Below, piece after piece: positions 41,499 through 53,400 of a stretch of 64,000 nt of DNA (the first letter of the stretch is position 1; every line of letters starts with the position of its first letter). Below the pieces are notes generated by a model, which was not told the DNA's origin, did no database searches, and saw only the letters and a list, made by a program, of their open reading frames with translations. Both the position numbers and the translations under genes were made by a program. This stretch comes from Ectocarpus siliculosus (Eukaryota > Sar > Phaeophyceae > Ectocarpales > Ectocarpaceae): assembly GCA_000310025.1 (NCBI GenBank), contig FN649728.1, positions 2,474,297-2,538,296 on the forward strand, written 5' to 3'.

Positions 41499-44400
41499 CT
41501 TCACATTAAACTCGTGTCAGTTGCTAATCCCAAAATCTAGCAAAGACGCGGTCCGTGGTCACAAAAATGCTGGAGCCATCAGAAGATCTAAATACTGTAA
41601 CACGCAAACTAGCAAGAAAAGGGTACACAAGCCCGAAGAGGTACACCTACATCCCTGCAGCACGTTTGCGTGCCCAAAAACTGAATTACCCGTCCACACA
41701 CTACATTTGACTACAGCAGCAGCATCCCCCCTGTCCCACACTTTACCAAACAAAACGAATGTTTGTCGACTACAGTGTACAGCTGTGTCTGGAGTGCTGC
41801 CTGTACAAAAACACCATGGTAGGCATGGTACACGTTCGAGGCGCGCAACTGCTGTCTGAAGGGCTGTCAGAATGCGTCCGTGGACATACAGTGAAAAATT
41901 TTAAAGAACAACCAACCAAAGCCATAATTGCAATTGACAATCACCGAATTTACCCCCGATCATCTGTGTTTGTGTTTCGATGTGGGTGGAGTGTATTATC
42001 TTTTGCTCTACGTTATTTTTGCGGAGAAGCCCCACGACAACCATTGGGGACCTAATCGGCCCTATTCACAAACATCCGATTCGGTACTAGTAGCCTCTGC
42101 TTCACGACAACCATGGCCAAATCGGCAACCATGGGTTACCCCGAAAGCTTGTCAACGAATGTCGACAACCGTTCTGGAGGCCCGACATCGTCGCAGGGGT
42201 GACAACAACAGTAAAACAAGGTACCAGCACCCAGCACCCCCCTTTTGTGGCCATCCCTCCAAAGTGTCTCGTTTGTCTGCCGTTGTCGTCGGCTCTGACC
42301 GCAGGGCGAGCCCGGGGTGGGGAAAACGCTGCTGTTAGAGGAATGTGGCCGCGAATGGCAACGCGAGGGGGTGCAGGTGGGCGTCTATTCTGTGCGCCGC
42401 GGGCTGCGTTGTAGTGCTTTGTTGATGCCACATACTGTTGCATCCGTTGGGTACTACAACATGCTGGTCGTTTGGAGCGGCGTACCGCTTATATAGGAAC
42501 AACGAATGCGATACTTCAGCCCAACTTTGAAGCCAAGCCTAACCATGTAATTCCTCCTCGTCGCTTTGCGCCAAGCAACCCACCCGCTTTCGAGCGTGGA
42601 AAGATCTCTCGATCTGAATCGAACCCTCGACGTTTATTCAGTCCAACACCCTACACCATACCTTTGAAACACCACACCTAGCGCCAATGTACCATCCCCT
42701 CCCGGATTCCGGGTTTTCGCGGTGGTTGCAACCATACTCTGCGCCGTCCTGTTAGACCCTTGGTCTGACCCAGGCTTACCTGCGGGTTACCAACGGGGCA
42801 CCCTTTTCGGCATGGAGAGGAATCATGCATTCAGTGCTACTGTTGTATCGGTCCCTTGTCCTGGCCGCGGCGACACCCGATGAAACTGGCGGATCTGCTC
42901 GTGATGGTTCTACCAGCGACAAGGAACGAGACCCACTCCTCCGCTTTGGAGCCCACGCCATACATCTAGTGGACCACACCCCGGCCACCGGGAACACCCC
43001 ACCTATTTCTGGTGCCGATGAGAGGAACACGCAGAGTTTTCTACGCACCCAGCCTTCATTCTCGGACGACCCTCGGTGGGCCGCAGCTCAAGCGTCCGCG
43101 GACGCCGAGGCCGCTGCCGCCGCTGCCGCTGCCGCCGCTGCCGCTGCCGCCGCTGCCGCTGCCGAAGATAAGTCAAAGGCTGGCGCTCGCCGTACTAGCG
43201 GTGGGCACGTGGAGAGCGAGGCTTGGGCTACCGGGATCTGCAATGTTGACCAGAAAACACTGACCCAAGAGCAATCGCAAAGAGTTCAAGATATGGCCAG
43301 CCAGCTGGACACCGAGGTAGGTTGTGTCAGCGCAAGCAGCAGCAGTGAGGGATTGTTTTTGCGCCACCGAGGCTGAATCAACTGCCCGTGGTTGAAAGCA
43401 GGCTCTGCAGGCTAGGCCGGGTTTTTAGCGATTTGAGTTCATACTACTGTAGCACAGAAAATCAGAGAAATGCTCCAGGCCGCCACCTGGTGTACAAGCT
43501 TGGGCAAAGCACGAGAGGTGTGTTCGTCGTTGCCTTACCTCCGACTCTTTCTGTTCCTCTCTCCTTGTGACCTGTTCGCGTTGTTTACACGTAAGGCTCG
43601 TATTCTCCGCACGATGCACTCCGACGACGAGCCCGAGCGCGCAGGGGTAGGACGAGAGCAACAGGGAGGAGGTCATAGGGGCCTCAAAACACACTCAGCA
43701 GATGCAGGACCATCATCATCGGAGACGGGGGATCGAGGGGCAAATGAAAATCAGAACGAACGCGTTGGAGGAGAGCGTCCTTGCGAACACCTCGATGAGC
43801 GTAACCAGAAGGATCGCACCTCCAGCCTAGCACCTAATCCTGGTAACGACGAAGACTTGCTGGAACAACAAACGATGTCTAAAGACACGACCAAACAGCA
43901 GCAGACGGCAGGAGGGTTACGGCCATCACCACCCCAGGTGGCTGGATTCAGTGGCGAGATGGAGAGGGATGAGACTTTTGGTCGGATGCCTTGGTGGGCG
44001 GGGGCGTTTGGAGCTGTTCCGCGTATGAAGGATAGCCCGCAGGCACGGGGGCTGTACGTGCTGCGCTTTTGCGAGATATTTTTCCCCGACAACGTGGCGA
44101 CGGCAACGGAGGCAAGAATCAGAAACCTCGAAGCTTTTCATTGTTGCAACCGGCCAGCTACAGTCGTTCGTGTGTTTTGCTGCGAGGGGGTAGTTGCGGG
44201 GACCTGTTCACCGTTGCATGTTGCAACGTTATTCGGACAGCAAAGTGGATTCTCCCTCTTGTGTGAAACGTAGCTGTCCGGATTTCAAGGTATCACCGCT
44301 GTTGCGGGTCGTCCTCTCCGTCGACCTCTCCTTCTCGTCTTCGCACCCCTCCCAACGCTCCACCCTGACCGCCGAAGCTTGTCGCAACGACCGCTCGTCT

Positions 44401-47400
44401 TGTTTGGTTCAGGTGCTTTGCACGCTCTTGGAAGGAGAGCCTCCCGCCGAGAACATCGGGTCAGCATCACCACCAACAAAGAAGGAAGACCGCAACAGTG
44501 GTGACGGTGGCGTTGGTGGTGATGGTAGTACGGGAGGCGGCCAGAGCGGTAGTGGTGGCGGTGAGAGCGGCAGCGGTGGCGTGGAGAGCGGTAGTGGTGG
44601 CGGTGAAACCGGCAGCGGTGGCGGTGGTGGTGGCAAAGGGAGCGAAGGCAGCGGTCGCCTCAGCAGTGGTAGTGGCGGCAACGACGAGGGCGGGGATGCA
44701 GAAGGAGACGGAAAACCCGAAAAGTCACGCTTCAGCGTGCTCTTGGGGATGCTGACCATAGCTACCATGGTGGACGCCGAGGGTAAAGCCGCGGCTAGCT
44801 GGGCCGCCAAATCGGCTGCTGGGAGGGGGCAAGAAGACCAAGAGGTCGATGGTCAAGCAGAACGAGGTAGGATGAACAATAACGTGTGCTTCGTTGGGAA
44901 AATGCCTTCTGCAGCCCTCGTTCATGTGTGAAGCCGGGATATGGCCGTCAACACCAGTTAGACAAACACATGTCATCAAGTTCGCCTTTGGTTCAGCTCC
45001 TGCAGTGCTTTCTTCAAGTGGTCCAACCACTGCGTCGATTCAAAGCAGTGTGCAGCGGCCAGTATTTGCTGTTTCCTATTCCCTCTTGAGCCTTGCACAG
45101 CCTAGAGACTACATCACTGCCTTTGGAGGAATGACCTCTTCGAACGAGGCGGGAAATTTTGCGACGCCTCTCAGCAACGCTTGGCAAAAAGATTCGTGGC
45201 CACTGCCAAAAGTCGCCACCGTTCTGCTACCCAAGCGCGAAAACTCTTTGATCTGAGATTGTGAACCGAATCGCTGTAACGGGAAACGAAGGGGCGAGGC
45301 TGGATAGCGCGGAGAACGAGGACGGCGGCAGCGTCGGCAGCAGCGTCGGCAGCAGCGTCGGCAGCGGTGTCAGGGGCGTCGTCGCTGTTCTGGACGACGG
45401 GCACGAGATGGACCCTTACAGCTGCGACCTCGTCAAGGTTAGCATTTTCTTTTCCCGATGCCCCGTTACCCCCGAAAATCGGCCGCCCTCACCCGTGCAT
45501 AAAAAGATTCCAGAGTGCTGCCCCCGGTATAACTCAAAAGGCGCGACCTTGCAGCCAGTGCCCCTGTAGCTGCCATATACTCAACATCTCAACAGCTCAA
45601 CACCGGAATCCATGTCGCAAAACGATCTTGTTTCCTCATGTCTGGAGCTCCCTCCGACCTGAATCTCACCCCCAAAACTCTGAACTATCTCGTTGTACCC
45701 GAGCCAGTCAGCCAAGGTTAGGTCTACAGAACGCTTGCATCAGATGAAAACGAATCCTCCCGATGCTGGTACGTGGTTGATCGTACGCAGGCGTCCACCA
45801 AGTATCTTCATCAGCGGCTTCTGGTAGTCCTTGTTAGCCCTCCGCTGCCGGGGATCATCACCAAGCATCGCCACACTTCCGGAAGTTGTGCGTCTCATGG
45901 AGGAGGAAGAAGCGACAGTGGAGGACACGTGGGTGAACATGGAGACGAAGATAGCAGCACCGCCTGCACCAGCGGAAGCGAGGACGAGAGCGTTTTGTCA
46001 GACGACGATCCCGATCGTGAGTCACCCTACAGGTCCTTCATCGTCTTCGGATTAAAACCAATATCGGAGACGATAGTAGTTTCGTGTACGCGAAAGTATG
46101 ATTCCTTAACAACTCCGCAACAAGCTGGAAGTGTTTGCGGCTCGGCTCGATCAGTCAGACCGACAAAAGGTGTGCTGATGGGCAAGTGTGTCTCCTGTTC
46201 AGTATCGCGAATGACGACATTGGAACGATCTCCCGCGACTCTCTGCACCTGTCACGCTCGGGCTGATGTTCTCCTCCCCCCGTCCGTCGTCTCTGCCACC
46301 CTCTAAACGCGCTCTGCCCACCACTCCCCGTCCTTGGGTGATCGCCTGAGGTACAGTAACGGTCGTCTCTAACGTTCTACCGATACTGAATGCTGTCGGG
46401 GAACTAGAAAGCGGCGGAGGTGGCGGCGACGAGAGGAACAGCATGCCGGGTTCGGTTGATTCGGAGGTGGGGCCCGCCTCCACAGGCGTGTCTTGCTCGG
46501 AGCCAGTCACGAAGGCAACGGCGGGGAGACCTGAGCTGACTCCACCTTATAGGGCCGAAAGAGGGAGCCGTAGTTCGGCCGCGGAGCACGCGGGTGGGAA
46601 ACCGGATGGAGCGGGTGGAGGCAACAACGACGGGAAGAAGGCTAGGAAGAGTGGAGGCGAGCTCGGCATAAAAAGGAACGGGGACAAAGTTATGCGCAGG
46701 ACTAGCAAACGTCGTAGCAGAACCAGCGACGACGGCAGCGGCGGAGCACCAAAGGCTCCAGGAAGCACTCTCCACCTCCAGGTAAAGACGATGAAACCAA
46801 TCTTTAAATCTTAGGCCCTACCATGTTTCTTGTGGACATCCTCAAGGTGCCTTCCACGACTGGTGTAGAAATCCCTGCAACCTAATGCCTGTACTTTAAC
46901 TCGAGCGCAGTCGGGCGGCTACACTATGTAGTTGCATATCCCCTCTCCAAATGGTCATCCTGCTACGTTCTCGTCGTCTCTGTTGGTCGGAAGAGAAGTG
47001 GGGACAAGGAAACAGCGTAGCTGCTTATGGTAGAATCAGCTCCGACAACACTGAGCCGGAAAGTCGGAGGCCGTGCCGATTCTGTATAAAAAGTACAAAA
47101 GTACTATGAGAGTTCCGACTTGACACACTAAAAAACACTCCTTTCATCCAGGAAGACGCTCCCAGCCCCTATCCTCTCCGACTCCAACATAGAGCCCAAC
47201 CCGATTGGGATGGTGCCTGACGAGAGCGGGATACTGCCTAGCGGCCTTGAAAAAGCAAAAGACAGGTCGCTTGAGACGACGAACCAGCGGCGAGGGCGAT
47301 CAACTACGGCGGTTTTGCAGAAACGACCCCTCCGCCGCCCCTTCCCTCCGAGTAACATCGGCTACACAAGAGCGTTTGCCCCGTGAAAATAACGCAATAA

Positions 47401-50400
47401 CACACCATCAGAGTTTGACAACCACGAACGAAACTCGCGGTCCTTTGAAAGGGCTGGGCGAGGGCACCACAAACAAACTTGACGCCCCGTGAAAACGGCA
47501 CCTACCTGTCAAGGAAGCACACGGGGTGGGTGGGTGGGGGGTGGTTTGTGGGAGCAGATTGTCTAGAAACGACGGTAGCACCACTGGTATATGATAGGTA
47601 GAAGGTCGTCACCTCTAGCGCTGTGCCTCACGATGAGACTGAGCCCGAAGTGTCCCCTGGATGTCCCCCAGCCTGTTCCCGAACCGCGCTCCTCCTTCTC
47701 ATTGCCCACCCTGAAAGGGAAGAGCTTCTCCCCTGTCAAACGTTTCGAGTAGGCTGCCGACCCGGGCACATTCATCCCATCAAGCAAACAAGAAGACGGA
47801 GGGAAACAATTCAACACATGTGACGGACTACCTCCGTAGGCAACGAGAGGCGTGTCGAAATCGCAAGTCATCCTGCAGAGAACACAAACTGGACAGTCGC
47901 TCCAAACGCCAGCCGGCAAACGACTTATAGACAAGTGCAAGTGCGCCCGCACAAAATACGCGTGACAGAAAGACGACAAACGCAGCATGGTGGCTTGCGG
48001 GGTGGTGCAAATGACTCGTCGCTCGAAGGCTGTCCCACGAGGCTCACGTCGGTTGCCAATGATGGGCCCCACACAAAACGTTTGACTTCACGCTTCACTC
48101 TCAAATCGGAGCTGGTGCCAAACGGGAGTGTGAACTGGTTGTGTTTCCGTCACAAGTCTGGGGGTTTCATGGGGCGCGCGTCCCAAATTGTTGTGGTATA
48201 CTGCAATTGCAGTGTCACTACACGCGAGAGGTAGATCCAGTACAACGCACTCTAATGGCATGCGAACGAGACGAGGAAAAGACGTGCAACAAACAACAAC
48301 CGGACGAAACGTGACGGAAGCAGATTGGAGCGGCGGCGTTCATGGAAGCCGGCAACGCCGCCACGAGCGGCGGCGACGAAGGCGGCAAGCCCAGCGTTGT
48401 ATCGTTGGTTGACCACCACGGGAGACGAGATAGCGGGTTTATCAGGTGGGGGGCGAGACGAAACAGAACAGGTGGTTGCTGCGTTCGATACCCCGGCCTT
48501 AGCCTTATATTTTCTAGTTCTCCAGGTGTTCTTATGCCACATATTGGGATACAAGACAAGGCGGTGTACTCAGAATACACAGACGCAGCATCCCGTGCGA
48601 TCAATGGGTCCTCCAAAGGGCGAATAAACAATACGTCATGGATCAAAGGAGGATACGCTTGTCTCTGCACGTTTTCGTCACTCTTAGGCCCTCTCCTGTA
48701 TGGCTGCACCACTCCGACTAGGTATTGGAATCCCGGGACGGTTAAGCTTTTGGACATCTTGGTTCGTATCCAGCACAAAACTACCGTGGAAACGGTAAGC
48801 CAAGAGAGCACTGGGCACGGGCATGGGGTAAGCGGATGTCTATCTAGCGGGCGTATTAATCAAATTGCCCAACACGTGGGCCTCGTGCCCTATGCACACG
48901 GTAAGCGATACACCGTACTGGTTCACCGAGAAGTTATCCTTGCACAGCAAAGAAGCGTGAACGCTCAAATCCTCCGGCAGGTTCTAGTGCGTTCGCTTCG
49001 GTACGAAGAGACTGTCCAGCTGGGATGCCGGCACCTGGGCTGCGACGAGCTGGACCCCGTTGTTGGGGTGGCCCTCTACCTTCAGACAAATGGTACGTTT
49101 GTGTTCTGTGGAGACACGTGTGTTCCTGTGTGGGTCGTAGATTGAGGCGGCTATACAGTCGGTCGCGGTCTAAACCGGGTGGATTCATGTAGGGCGATGA
49201 CGCTGCAGTTTCGTACGATCGGCAATGCTGGCTGGTCCCTCAGTCATCCAGTGGAATCTGTTTCGTTGCTTCAACCGAAGCGGTTAAGTGCTTTCGTTTG
49301 TACGTGGCGGAATCTGTTGCCTGGCCAAAGGTATCAGCAGCCCATGTGACCCGATCGGCAGGGTTATCTGATGTCCGCCAACGAAATGATGTGTTGAATT
49401 CGCCTGATATCATCAGCGAGGGTCACTTTCCTGTGCCATAGAGAGTTTCGGACAACTTTGCTTCTCGTCATTGCCCGCAAAGTTGAGCTCATCGTCTTTT
49501 TGATGTTCGTGAATTTCGTCCGAATCCCAACAATACTATTCTACATCCTCAATGTGGATTTTACCATGAGGCGAGAGCTTTCTTTGAGAAAAATATCATA
49601 CCGCGTTCGAATTATCCTCGTTGAAAAATTTCGATTGCACAGGGAATCCCCTTTCTATCATCGGCTACTGTAACCTCATGGTGGAAAGGAACCTTGGGGA
49701 GGTCACCTTAACTACCACTGGCGTTACTCCAACGACGTCAGCCAACCCAAGCCACACAGCATCTGCAGCAGCACCAAAAGTCGGGGGGGGCGCTCAACCT
49801 CCGGCTGTCGACGCGAACAAGGACGATGTCGACATCTCCACCGCAGAACCGTCCATAGCAGCAGCAGCAGCGGTCGCAGCCATGCTAGAAACGGCAGTTG
49901 AGTCGGTGGCGCAAGGGCTGGAAGGTGGAAACAGGCAGGGGCTCCTCGCGGGAGACAATGCCGCCGGTGATGAAAAGGGAAAGCACGAGACACAAACTCC
50001 ACAGAATAACGTTCCGCCTGCGACGATTTTCAGGTGTGGGATGAAGGGGCGGTCGACCGGCTGTTGACGTTCTTTCACAAACAAACAATCGCTTCCGTTC
50101 ATGTGTTCTACCCCACGTACAAATAGTGCTGGGAATAGACCCAGGGTCCGTATGAAAACCACAAGTTATCTGCTCTAGACTGCTGTGCATGCACAAGCCG
50201 CTTTACTAAGATGACTTTCCGTCCATATTGGAGTACAGCCACTGACAGCATACGGTCGTCAGTAGCATGCACATCACCGATCACTCACCCATTGTGCCCA
50301 CCCCTCTACCGGTGCGCGCGTCTCCGCGTCGTCGCTGCCCATTGTTTAAATAAATGTGAGCCAGGTTTCAAGAAAACATGAACGTGTTCAAGGTTCTCGA

Positions 50401-53400
50401 GGGCACGGTGCCTTCTTCCGTGGAGAGCCGCATCATTGCTTTTCTAGGCTGTCTTTCGGCGCAACAGTCCTTCATCCTCAGGGTTATGAGCGTCATCGGC
50501 ACCCGGGCGATAGAGGCCGAGCTCGTGGAGGTGCGTCCGTTTTGAGCCCTTCAACGCCTACAACAAGTTTCTGTGGCATGTTGTGCTCTTCCGAAAGGAA
50601 GACATAAAACAGCTCGGGGAAGAGGGGGGTGTATCTCCAAAGTAAGCAGCAAGACAGGTAAAGAGGCGTGTGGTTGAAGAAATAGGTTGGTCGGAATGAC
50701 TGCCTGAAGAGAGGTATCAGAATGCATTGAGGCCGCCCTCCCCCTCGCCCTCCCCCTCGCCCTCCCCCTTGCCTACACACACCGTGCCTCCCTCGACAGG
50801 CCGTGTACCCCATCCCTATTAAAGGGAGCACTTTGCGAGAAGACCTTCACGCTCTGGAGGCTTGCCGGTTGATCAAGATTGACAAAGTTGCGAATGAGAC
50901 GCACCCCGGGCAATCCCAGGCTGCTGCCGCCGCTGCCGCAGCCGAGACGTTCGCTGCGGGTTCGCGGACCGGAACCGAACGCACACGTCATCACCGTGAC
51001 CACCACAAGCTGACACTCTCTTTCAGGGATCTGGTAATCCATCAGGTGAGTGTGGCTGCTTCCACATTCGCGGCGAAGGCAGCAGCGGCGGAAACAGCCC
51101 AAACAGCAATTCGCGGCAGCAACGTTTGTTTGTAACTGTCAGCAGAAAAATGCAATTGGTGTTGTAGTTTGAACAGCCACGATGCCGTAGGAATCATAGG
51201 TAGGCCTATCAGCAGCGCGACGCCAAGGGTCAAACAACGAATAAATTTTTCGTGTCGAGACACGGAATGCGCCCCAACCGTTCCTCCAACGCGCGTCGCG
51301 TGCGCCGCGGAATACCGTCCCCAAGGTCGTCTACAAGAGACTGAGTCACAACCACCGAAACCAGCTGCACGGAAGCATCGCCGATTGGCTCTCGTATCGG
51401 CAGCAACAAAGCGCGAAGTCGGTAGGTCGAAAGCATATCTTGGCGCGAGGCAGTCACAAATGGGTGGTCCATGCGTGGCAACGGCCCGTTTGCGCGTACG
51501 AGGACATTTCAGAGTTCCTTGCGATATTGACCCTGAAATGCCTTTCTTTCTCTTGCTGCGCTTTGAGTGCGGTCTTGTAGGCTTCGTTCGCTTGGTAGAG
51601 GACAAAGGGAAGGCAGCACGTTTCACCGTCATCAGGACGGTGTTCTGCGGGTTTCACTGACGGTCGTATAGTTTGTATGTTTGTCACGGAGACTGAAAGA
51701 AAGGCGCAGCCATACTTCTGTAACCACAGATAGGAGCAAAGTCTCACGGGAAGGAAACACGCTTGTTGCCGTTCTAGAGGTGCGCGGCGAGAAGAGAGAG
51801 AAGCGTTCGACAAGAGAACCCCCCCATCAATTCCCCACCAGGAGGAACTGACCGTTGGAGACACAAGAGGCGGCGCTCGGAGGCGGGACTCCTTCGAGGG
51901 CGGCAAAGCAGTGGCAATGGGGGAAACTGTGGCGCCTACACAGTTCACCCCGATGATAGTTCACCATTTGACCCTGGCACATCACGAGCAAAAGGTGGCG
52001 TGATTCGACTTGACTTTCACCTGGAGCACTCGGCTAGTATCAAACTTGTTGGTTGGTGTACACTACTGCCGTAAATTACTGGTGCGCGCTGCGAACAGAT
52101 ACCCGTGGTTCCTGTGTATGACCTTCTACTTGAAACGGTATCCGTACGATCGCTCGGTTGTTGTTATGGTGCGTACTAAACACTCCTCAGCCTCCGGGAA
52201 TTTAGCTGCCCTCTCCTCTGCCACACACCCACACTCCCGGCCTCGTTCCTTTCTTCCGAACCCCGGGAAATCCTCCTTCAAGCATCGATCCAACGATTCT
52301 TATACCTGGGTCTGCTCCGTGACTTTAACCATTCGTGACCCTGGCGCGACAACGCCGGGTCCAATAGCCCGCCCCCATGCCTAAGTGCGCCCAAATCTGT
52401 CCTTTCTCAGGCCATGATCCGAGCCCATATCTTCGGTGTGAAAGAGCTGGAGCAGTGGGCTATGGGAACTTTCGCCGTGATTGTTGAAAAACACGCTGTC
52501 GGGGTCCCTGAAGACCTGCTCCGCCTCGCCAAGGGCTGCAAGGAATTCATGTGGTAAGAGAGCAATACAGGTTCTTGCGTATTCTATCGAGCGCAGACAA
52601 TTCGTTTCAGCACTACAATAGGCGGCTTCCTTATTACGGGTACGTCCTCAGTCTGGAACGTGTTTGCCGAATACCCAACACATTTGATGACTGGCCGTGT
52701 AGAAGAGCTCCCCCCTCACCGCCGCCAAAGGTATCAATGTGCTTGCATGAGCGATCCCTATTATCACATCACAATTCAACAACTTCCTTTGCTTTGGTCC
52801 GCTTCGCCTAGGGTTACCACAAGAATTTGCGTCGTGAACGCGTGGCCCCGGGGTAATAGTTATTATGGTAAACGAAAGGCCCAAAACGAGGCGGACGGCA
52901 TGTCTATCTTCGGAGTTTTTCTTTCGCCTCTGCCCGGACGGGCTCTTCGGCACCCTCCTGCTTGGAGCACTCTTGCTCCAGGTCTCGAAACGTCAGCCGT
53001 GACCCACCACTGTTCTCCACTTGTCCCGGTCCCCTCGGCTCCCGCTTCCCGCCTGTTGATGAACCCAGGTTGTGTCCCAACCTCATCGGGATCCTCAAGA
53101 CGCTCCTTGCCATCCGGTCTGGCGCTGGGGTCAGCAACGCCACCACGAAGTTTCGTGACACAATGCGCTCTACTAGGGCGGAGAGGTTCGTCATCTTTGA
53201 GAGAATCGGAGACGTGGTTCGGGGCAGCAGACTGTCGGGAATAGCGTATGGTCTACTTTATTTCGTAGTGCATTGAGTTATATCTGATTCTTACCTCAAC
53301 TTGGCCTGTCGACAACCGGACGGTGGTGAAAGCGCCAATTCTCGATCAAAGGACGTTGTTGTGGCTCTGAAGAGGCAAAGTCATCGCCCCTTTTTTCCAC

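Noticed and set aside
45831..46055. Alternative frame LALRCRGSSPSIATLPEVVR in the cyclase gene
   Set aside because: It is open and plausible, but its phase does not fit the next exon at 46,357, while the frame LLVVLVSPPLPG does.
51454..51948. Minus-strand 164-codon frame with ANEAYKTALKAQQEKERH
   Set aside because: It lies opposite cyclase exons (51,326-51,421 and 51,734-51,994) whose motifs and phases are better supported.
52904..53276. Frames on both strands around LIGILKTLLAIRSG
   Set aside because: Both look somewhat coding, but the phase between the cyclase exons ending 52,553 and starting 53,569 already closes without them.
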